A DNA stretch of 5,571 nt, from positions 1-5,571 of the forward strand of contig PMHN01000322.1 of assembly GCA_003156695.1 (NCBI GenBank). Direction: 5' to 3'. The stretch comes from Gammaproteobacteria bacterium. GTDB taxonomy: Bacteria; Pseudomonadota; Gammaproteobacteria; Steroidobacterales; Steroidobacteraceae. The translations under genes were made by a program, and so were the position numbers. Shown one piece after another: positions 1-5,571 of this stretch (its first letter is position 1; the number at the start of each line of letters is the position of its first letter). The notes under the pieces were generated by a model that worked only from the letters and a program-made list of their open reading frames with translations, did no database searches and was not told the origin of the DNA.

Positions 1-41
1 ATAAACGCCACACCCGTCGTCTCGATTGCCCTAGGGGTCAT
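1..41 (-). CDS. atpR: AtpR, N-ATPase accessory membrane subunit (5' end only)
   Basis: Only the first 13 codons and two bases are present; the gene leaves the window at base 1. The visible product begins MTPRAIETTGVAF and is open to the edge. The ATG lies inside the end of atpQ, giving an 11-base overlap (31-41). A good Shine-Dalgarno sequence, AGGAG at 53-49, sits 7 bases upstream and supports this start. The identity rests on position: in N-ATPase operons the order is atpD-atpC-atpQ-atpR-atpB-atpE-atpF-atpA-atpG, so the frame after atpQ should be atpR, a small membrane protein proposed to help assemble or stabilise the c-ring. The visible residues are too few to confirm the family on their own. 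Confidence 0.7.
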   Translation of the reverse strand, partial: MTPRAIETTGVAF

Positions 42-331
42 CGGTGGGCTCCTGGTGAATGGCCGCGTTTTGATCTGAAATCCAATGCCACGCGTTGGCA
101 CACCCCAGAATGAGCCCTGCGACCAGTAAGGCGAGAGTCCAAGAACGAGCACCCGGATGATGCTGATCCAGCCAGAGTCCGAGCATCGCACCGAGCAATG
201 TTGGCACCGTCACTGACCAACCGATCACACCGAACATGCCAAGACCGAACCACGGGCGTTGGGTGCCCGCACGCTGAGCCTTTAGCTTTCGAGCAGCTTT
301 GATCTCGATTGTCCGGCTGAACGTTGGCTCA

Positions 332-342
<11 letters not shown>
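31..342 (-). CDS. atpQ: AtpQ, N-ATPase AtpI-like membrane subunit
   Basis: Predicted 103-residue inner-membrane protein of the N-ATPase operon, related to the AtpI family of F-type ATPase operons. It begins with a soluble basic stretch (about residues 11-30, rich in Lys and Arg). Two hydrophobic segments follow, about 33-57 and 68-88. The first ends in the sequence GLWLDQHHPG and the second carries LLVAGLILGCANAW; this pattern of two helices joined by a short W-L-D-x-x-x-P-G loop is characteristic of AtpQ. The frame is open upstream to 438, but ATG 342 gives a normal-length protein and the same 11-base overlap with the preceding gene (atpC) as at the other junctions. The longer version would add 32 residues that overlap atpC. 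The upstream region has only a weak Shine-Dalgarno sequence, so translation is probably coupled to atpC. The role in c-ring assembly is known only by family analogy. Confidence 0.86.
49..53 (-). promoter_or_regulatory. Ribosome binding site of atpR
   Basis: AGGAG on the minus strand, inside the atpQ coding sequence, with a 7-base spacer to the ATG at 41-39. It is one of the clearest Shine-Dalgarno matches in this operon and is the main support for the atpR start. Confidence 0.6.
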
Positions 343-2357
<2,015 letters not shown>

Positions 2358-2455
2358 CTAGGCGGTCGGTACGCTACCGCACGCCGGCGGGCTGGTTGCC
2401 GCGCGCGCAGGCCGCCCTGTCTTGTGACCTGGCCCGTTTCAAGTTCTCAAGTGCT

Positions 2456-2472
2456 CTGAATAACCCATTCAG
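2456..2472. repeat. Inverted repeat, possible operator upstream of the atp operon
   Basis: CTGAAT and ATTCAG form a perfect 6-bp inverted repeat around a 5-base centre (17 bp in total). It overlaps the candidate -10 box, the expected location of a repressor site. Alternatively it could form a small hairpin in the transcript. The arms are short, so chance occurrence is possible. Confidence 0.35.
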
Positions 2473-2485
2473 CAGATGGACCCAA
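2457..2485 (-). promoter_or_regulatory. Weak sigma-70-type promoter candidate for the atp operon
   Basis: On the minus strand, TTGGGT (2485-2480) and TATTCA (2462-2457) are separated by 17 bases, the ideal spacing. Each box matches its consensus at only about three of six positions. The pair lies about 150 bases before the ATG of the phosphoketolase remnant. It is offered as the best candidate in the gap and is not a firm call. Confidence 0.18.
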
Positions 2486-2547
2486 GTCATGACGCGACGT
2501 GGGCTGCGAGTTTTGCAACAGTGGCCGAGGCAGGACCCGTGAGCGAT

Positions 2548-2576
2548 CGCCGGACGCCGCTTCGGTCACGCCGGCG
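2548..2576. repeat. GC-rich inverted repeat after the acetyltransferase gene
   Basis: CGCCGG at 2548-2553 and CCGGCG at 2571-2576 can pair, leaving a 17-base loop that itself contains a short CCG-CTT-CGG hairpin. It starts 25 bases after the acetyltransferase stop, where a terminator would be expected. No run of T follows on the minus strand, so it is not a classical intrinsic terminator; it may be a 3' stabilising structure or chance in GC-rich DNA. Confidence 0.3.
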
Positions 2577-2600
2577 CTGCGCAAGACCAGAGGACTCTGA

Positions 2601-3152
2601 CTAGAGATCCCGGGCGGCCTCCAGAATCGTGGAGTCACCCGGCAGACTACTAAGTTTCAGTTCGAGTTTACGGGTGAAATCGAGCATGCGGAAATTGCTT
2701 GCGAGGATAAGCCCGTAGAGGCGGCGAAGACCCTGAGCGCGTGCATATTCAAACAGAAAACGCATGAGCGCCATTCCGACTCCGCGCGATTGCCATACGT
2801 CCGCAACCGCAACCGCGAATTCCGCGTCGGCCTCATCAGGGCCGCAGGCGTATCGGGCGACCCCAATGATTTGTTCCGCGCCGGAGTCATCGATGACGGC
2901 CACGAACGCCATGTTGTGTTGGTAGTCGATGTGGACGAATCGCTCGATCAGCTGCGGGGAGGGTTCCCGTATAGAACCCATCAAGCGTTTGTACCGGGAT
3001 TCCTCGCTGAGATGCATGATGAAGGCCTTATCGTGTTCCGCGTCTTCAAGCCGGATGGGCCGGATGCGATACTCGAGTCCGTCGCTGGTCTGGGCGACGC
3101 GTTGCCACTGCGCGGGGTAGTCTGCTGCACTCAGCGGAGCTGCGAGAACCAT
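2601..3152 (-). CDS. GNAT family N-acetyltransferase, Pat/PatZ catalytic-domain-like
   Basis: Predicted cytosolic acetyltransferase of 183 residues that uses acetyl-CoA; its substrate is unknown. The core begins at YRIRPIRLEDAE (about 28-39). The middle (about 47-76) carries HLSEESRYKRLMGSIREPSP and IDYQHNMAFVAV, the pattern of the GNAT domain in Pat/PatZ lysine acetyltransferases (R-P-I-R-x-x-D, L-S-x-E-S-R-Y-x-R, I-D-Y-x-x-x-M-A-x-V-A). Motif A follows: AEFAVAVADVWQSRGVGMAL, with the acetyl-CoA pyrophosphate loop Q121-S-R-G-V-G126 and Glu111 as a possible general base. The ADP-forming acyl-CoA synthetase-like part of full PatZ is absent, as in many free-standing relatives. The start is uncertain between ATG 3152 and GTG 3155, one codon earlier; neither has a strong Shine-Dalgarno sequence. 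It stands alone between cydC and the atp operon, with 290-340-base gaps on both sides. Protein-lysine acetylation is a possible role by homology only. Confidence 0.9.
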   Translation of the reverse strand: MVLAAPLSAADYPAQWQRVAQTSDGLEYRIRPIRLEDAEHDKAFIMHLSEESRYKRLMGSIREPSPQLIERFVHIDYQHNMAFVAVIDDSGAEQIIGVARYACGPDEADAEFAVAVADVWQSRGVGMALMRFLFEYARAQGLRRLYGLILASNFRMLDFTRKLELKLSSLPGDSTILEAARDL

Positions 3153-3412
3153 CACTGTCTGCCCACACAGCGCCCCGTGCGCGCTAGCTGGTGGTTGCTA
3201 TCTTGTTCAATGGCGAGCCAGTCTTCGCGCATTGTGGCAGGCAACGCGGGGAGACTAAGAGTCGGAAAATAAAGCGCTCTGCGGCTCCTCTGAACGCGCC
3301 ACGCCAAATCGGCTGAGTTGCGATTCAGCGCCCCGTCGTTCCACGGTGAGACTACAGCGGTCGGCTGCCGCGGCTTGCGAAGCTTTGACGGCTCAACGAT
3401 GCGAGTGACCAG
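3152..3412 (-). CDS. Doubtful 86-residue frame with CTG start, ending in TGATG
   Basis: An open frame of 86 codons on the minus strand. A strong AAGGAG lies six bases before a CTG codon (3412-3410), and the stop TGA shares its last base with the ATG of the acetyltransferase (TGATG), a common coupling arrangement. By my count about two thirds of third positions are G or C. Against it: no ATG, GTG or TTG start near the ribosome site, an in-frame TAA eight codons upstream of the CTG, and no family I recognise. The protein would be basic and rich in Arg, with no obvious membrane segment. A shorter version from an internal ATG (MREDWLAIEQD...) would have 26 residues. It may be a decayed gene or a chance frame. 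Confidence 0.15.
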   Translation of the reverse strand: MVTRIVEPSKLRKPRQPTAVVSPWNDGALNRNSADLAWRVQRSRRALYFPTLSLPALPATMREDWLAIEQDSNHQLARTGRCVGRQ

Positions 3413-3489
3413 GACTGTCTCCTTGATTCCTTACTATGTAACGTCCGTCAAATTGACGATTCGATGGAACGCGCGCGCCAGGAACTCAC
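3153..3489. other. Intergenic region between cydC and the acetyltransferase gene
   Basis: About 337 bases with no firmly supported gene. It contains a 13-bp palindrome (3446-3458) 31 bases after the cydC stop, an AAGGAG sequence on the minus strand followed by the doubtful CTG frame, and alternating GC runs (around 3472-3480) just after cydC. I find no classical hairpin-plus-T-run terminator for cydC. No clear sigma-70 promoter for the acetyltransferase gene is visible. Confidence 0.55.
3446..3458. repeat. 13-bp palindrome downstream of cydC
   Basis: CGTCAA-A-TTGACG, perfect 6-bp arms around one central base. Too small a loop for an RNA hairpin of this stem length, so a protein-binding site is the more natural reading. 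The cognate regulator is unknown, and chance is possible. Confidence 0.3.
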
Positions 3490-5328
3490 TCAGCAGATGC
3501 GTGGCAGCGGATCGTCTTCGAACTCATCGAGCGCGCGCCGGCCGCCAAAGGCAGCCCCCGTCATCAGTACGCCGGCTGGCTCCTTTGCACGCAGCCGGTC
3601 CAAATAGGTCGCGACCGGGACACATTCGACGATGCGCCCCTGCCGCATGACCGCCACCTCGTCGACCAGCTCCGCCAGGCCGCCCAGTCGGTGGGTAATC
3701 AGCAGCACACTACGCCCGCTCATGGCAGCTGCTAGGGCCTCGTAAAGCTGGGCGATGGTGCGCGCATCCAGCCCTTCGGTCGGCTCATCCAGAACAAGGA
3801 TCGGCGGATCAGTCAGTAAAGCGCGCGCGATCGCGATGCGGCGCGCCTCGCCACCGGAAACACGCAGGCCGTCTTCGCCCACCCACGTGCGCAGGCCGTG
3901 CGGCAGACTCGCCACGTAGTCGCCCAGTTGGGCCTGCTCGATCACCTTGGCGATCTCGGCCTCCGACGCGTCGGGCCGAGCCAGTCGCAGGTTGTCACGG
4001 AGACTCGCGTCAAACAGATACGGTCGCTGCTCGACCACCGCGATCTGCGCGCGGACATCATCGCCATGCCAGGCATCGAGTGGCATTCCACCCAGCGTGA
4101 TCGAGCCCTGGTAGGGATAGAGCCGCGTCAAGGCACCGATCAGGCTGCTCTTGCCGGCACCTGAGGCACCTACCAGGGCAACGCGGCGCCCTTGCGGCAG
4201 GTCGAAGTCGACGCCGTCGAGTACCCAGGGGCCGTGCTCGTGGTAGCGCAGCCGCAATCCACGCAGGCTCAGGTCATGCCGGCTGGTGTAGGGCGAAGGC
4301 GCTTGCGGTTCGACCACAGGTGGTGGGGTGTCGGCTAATGCGAACACGCGGCGTGCGGAGGCGAGCGTCGCGCCCAGCTGTGCCCAGGCCTCGGGCAGCG
4401 GTGCAATCGACTCGAACGCGGCCGGGATCAGCAAGACCAGCATGGTGAGACCCGGGCCGCTGAGCGCGCCTCCGCGCACGGCCGACAGCCCAAGCAACAA
4501 TGCAGCAACCGTCGCCAGCTGCGCACTGAGCGTGACGCAGGCACCGCCCAGCGCCTGCAGTCGATCCATCTGACGCTGCGCTTGGTACTGCCGGGCTGAC
4601 TCCGCGGCTAGCCGCTCGGCATGGGCCTCTTCGGCGCCATATAACGAGAGCTCGGCGCGCCCGCGCAACGCGTCGGACGCAAGCGAACGCATCGCCTCGC
4701 TGCAAGCCGCCGCGGTGGCGCCTGGCCCCGCGCCCCGGCGCAACGTCCAGCCCGGCAACAGCACGGCGGCGCAGCCAAACAACAGCAGCAACGGCACGCT
4801 CAGCACCGGTAGATAGATCAGCGTCATGGCCAGTACCACCAGCATGACCACCGCGGCAACCGGCAACGGCAGTAGGACGCCGAGGTAGGTGTGCTCCAGT
4901 GCGTCGACATCGGGGCGCAGGCGAGAAAACAGTTCGGCGCTGCGCAGCGATCCCAAACCGGCTGGCGCCAGCGGCACCAGCCGCCCGAACAGCCACACAC
5001 GCAGGCGCGCCAGCAGCCGCAGCGTCGCATCATGGGTGACCAGCCGTTCGGCATAGCGTCCGCCGGTACGCAGAATCGCGAACAGCCTGATCAGCGCGGC
5101 GGGCGTGTAGTAGTTGATCGCTGCGCCGCCGGCCCCGGCCAGCGCCATACTGGTAATGAAATAGCCGGAGACCGCGAGCAGGCCGATTCCCGACAGCGTG
5201 CTGAGCAAGGCGAGGGCCAGCCCGAGAGACATCCACGCGCGCTCGGGACGCATCAAGCCAAACAGGCGACGCAACACGTCGAGCGTACCGGCAGGCACAG
5301 ACGGGGCGGCGCGCAAGCTGCCGCTCAT
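3490..5328 (-). CDS. cydC: CydC, subunit of the thiol (cysteine/glutathione) ABC exporter
   Basis: Half-transporter of 612 residues that pairs with CydD in the inner membrane to export cysteine and glutathione to the periplasm, a function needed for haem insertion and assembly of cytochrome bd oxidase. The N-terminal membrane domain spans about residues 20-330. Hydrophobic segments lie near 33-56, 150-175, 178-193, 264-283 and 293-308. It includes LLAVSGYFITSMALAGAGG (50-68) and RYAERLVTHDATLRLLARLR (91-110), both typical of CydC. The nucleotide-binding domain runs from about 352 to 570: Walker A GASGAGKS 387-394, Q-loop Gln434, signature VSGGE 490-494 (Val for the usual Leu), Walker B ILVLDEP 510-516 with Glu515, D-loop GLD 519-521, H-loop His546. 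A tail of about 35 residues beyond the domain (577-612, ending DEFEDDPLPRIC) is longer than I expect for CydC. ATG 5328 overlaps the cydD stop by ATGA, with no good ribosome site, so the two are probably translationally coupled. No cydAB genes are in the window. Confidence 0.95.
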   Translation of the reverse strand: MSGSLRAAPSVPAGTLDVLRRLFGLMRPERAWMSLGLALALLSTLSGIGLLAVSGYFITSMALAGAGGAAINYYTPAALIRLFAILRTGGRYAERLVTHDATLRLLARLRVWLFGRLVPLAPAGLGSLRSAELFSRLRPDVDALEHTYLGVLLPLPVAAVVMLVVLAMTLIYLPVLSVPLLLLFGCAAVLLPGWTLRRGAGPGATAAACSEAMRSLASDALRGRAELSLYGAEEAHAERLAAESARQYQAQRQMDRLQALGGACVTLSAQLATVAALLLGLSAVRGGALSGPGLTMLVLLIPAAFESIAPLPEAWAQLGATLASARRVFALADTPPPVVEPQAPSPYTSRHDLSLRGLRLRYHEHGPWVLDGVDFDLPQGRRVALVGASGAGKSSLIGALTRLYPYQGSITLGGMPLDAWHGDDVRAQIAVVEQRPYLFDASLRDNLRLARPDASEAEIAKVIEQAQLGDYVASLPHGLRTWVGEDGLRVSGGEARRIAIARALLTDPPILVLDEPTEGLDARTIAQLYEALAAAMSGRSVLLITHRLGGLAELVDEVAVMRQGRIVECVPVATYLDRLRAKEPAGVLMTGAAFGGRRALDEFEDDPLPRIC

Positions 5329-5571
5329 GCGGCACGATCCGCATGCAGCAACCGGGCAAAGGCGCCGTGCGTTGCGCGCAGTACCCCGGCCACGCCGACT
5401 TCGATGATCTGTCCGTCCGCGATCACGGCGACCCGCTCATCGGCGGCGATGGTATCCAGACGATGCGCGATGCGGATCACCGTGCGGCCCTCGGCCAGCC
5501 TGCCGACGGCCTGGTCGATGGCGGCCGCGGTGGCGGCATCGAGATGCTGGGTCGGCTCGTCCAGCAACAGC
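5325..5571 (-). CDS. cydD: CydD, subunit of the thiol ABC exporter (3' end only)
   Basis: The last 81 codons of an ABC transporter nucleotide-binding domain, cut by the window edge. It starts within Walker B (LLLDEPTQHLD, with the catalytic Glu and the D-loop) and includes the H-loop histidine in RIAHRLDT, then the final strand and helix (VIADGQIIEVG ... HGAFARLLHADRAA). The membrane domain, Walker A and signature lie outside. Assignment to CydD rather than another ABC protein rests on the ATGA overlap with cydC, since the two are partners encoded in the order cydD-cydC, and on the xHLD D-loop typical of CydD. No independent start can be seen. Confidence 0.88.
   Translation of the reverse strand, partial: LLLDEPTQHLDAATAAAIDQAVGRLAEGRTVIRIAHRLDTIAADERVAVIADGQIIEVGVAGVLRATHGAFARLLHADRAA

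Noticed and set aside
2374..2490. 38-codon minus-strand frame in the gap upstream of the phosphoketolase remnant
   Set aside because: Starts at an ATG but has no Shine-Dalgarno sequence, no recognised similarity, and is short enough to arise by chance.
2543..2550. GCGATCGC octamer, like the HIP1 repeat of cyanobacteria
   Set aside because: Only isolated copies occur (another near 3830), which is expected by chance in GC-rich DNA, and nothing else in the window points to cyanobacteria.
2447..2638. 63-codon minus-strand frame overlapping the end of the acetyltransferase gene
   Set aside because: Mostly an out-of-frame reading of the acetyltransferase 3' end and the inverted-repeat region; no ribosome site or family match.
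2790..3272. 160-codon plus-strand frame antisense to the acetyltransferase
   Set aside because: No domain is recognisable, and the GNAT motifs on the other strand explain the region.
4274..4996. 240-codon minus-strand frame inside cydC
   Set aside because: An out-of-frame shadow rich in Arg, Ala and Gly; cydC in the other frame has full ABC transporter motifs.

Overview
All recognisable genes in this window lie on the minus strand, so transcription runs from high to low coordinates. The DNA is GC-rich. The gene content (a CydDC transporter, a Pat-like GNAT acetyltransferase and an N-type F1Fo ATPase operon) suggests a Gram-negative proteobacterium, most likely a beta- or gammaproteobacterium. 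That placement is an inference from gene families; no phylogenetic marker is present.

Layout in transcription order. (1) 5571-5325: the last part of cydD, cut by the window edge. It overlaps by 4 bases (ATGA) the complete cydC (5328-3490). The two encode the heterodimeric ABC exporter of cysteine/glutathione needed to assemble cytochrome bd. (2) 3489-3153: a gap with a 13-bp palindrome and one doubtful reading frame that would need a CTG start. (3) 3152-2601: a stand-alone GNAT acetyltransferase resembling the catalytic domain of Pat/PatZ protein acetyltransferases. (4) 2600-2309: a gap with two inverted repeats and a weak promoter candidate. (5) 2308-2138: a 56-codon frame whose product matches the extreme C-terminus of phosphoketolase (Xfp). 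It is an orphan tail, joined by ATGA to the next gene. (6) 2141-1: the start of an N-ATPase operon in the family order atpD-atpC-atpQ-atpR, with atpR running off the edge. The three junctions atpD/atpC, atpC/atpQ and atpQ/atpR each overlap by exactly 11 bases.

How they work together. CydDC supports a high-affinity terminal oxidase. The N-ATPase is the extra, often Na+-translocating F-type ATPase found beside the housekeeping ATP synthase in scattered bacteria; its ion-binding c subunit lies outside the window. The phosphoketolase tail suggests that the ancestral operon began with a complete xfp gene (making acetyl phosphate) translationally coupled to atpD, and that most of xfp was later lost. 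This relic is the most unusual thing in the window. I see no CRISPR array, tRNA, rRNA, insertion sequence or clearly new multi-gene system.
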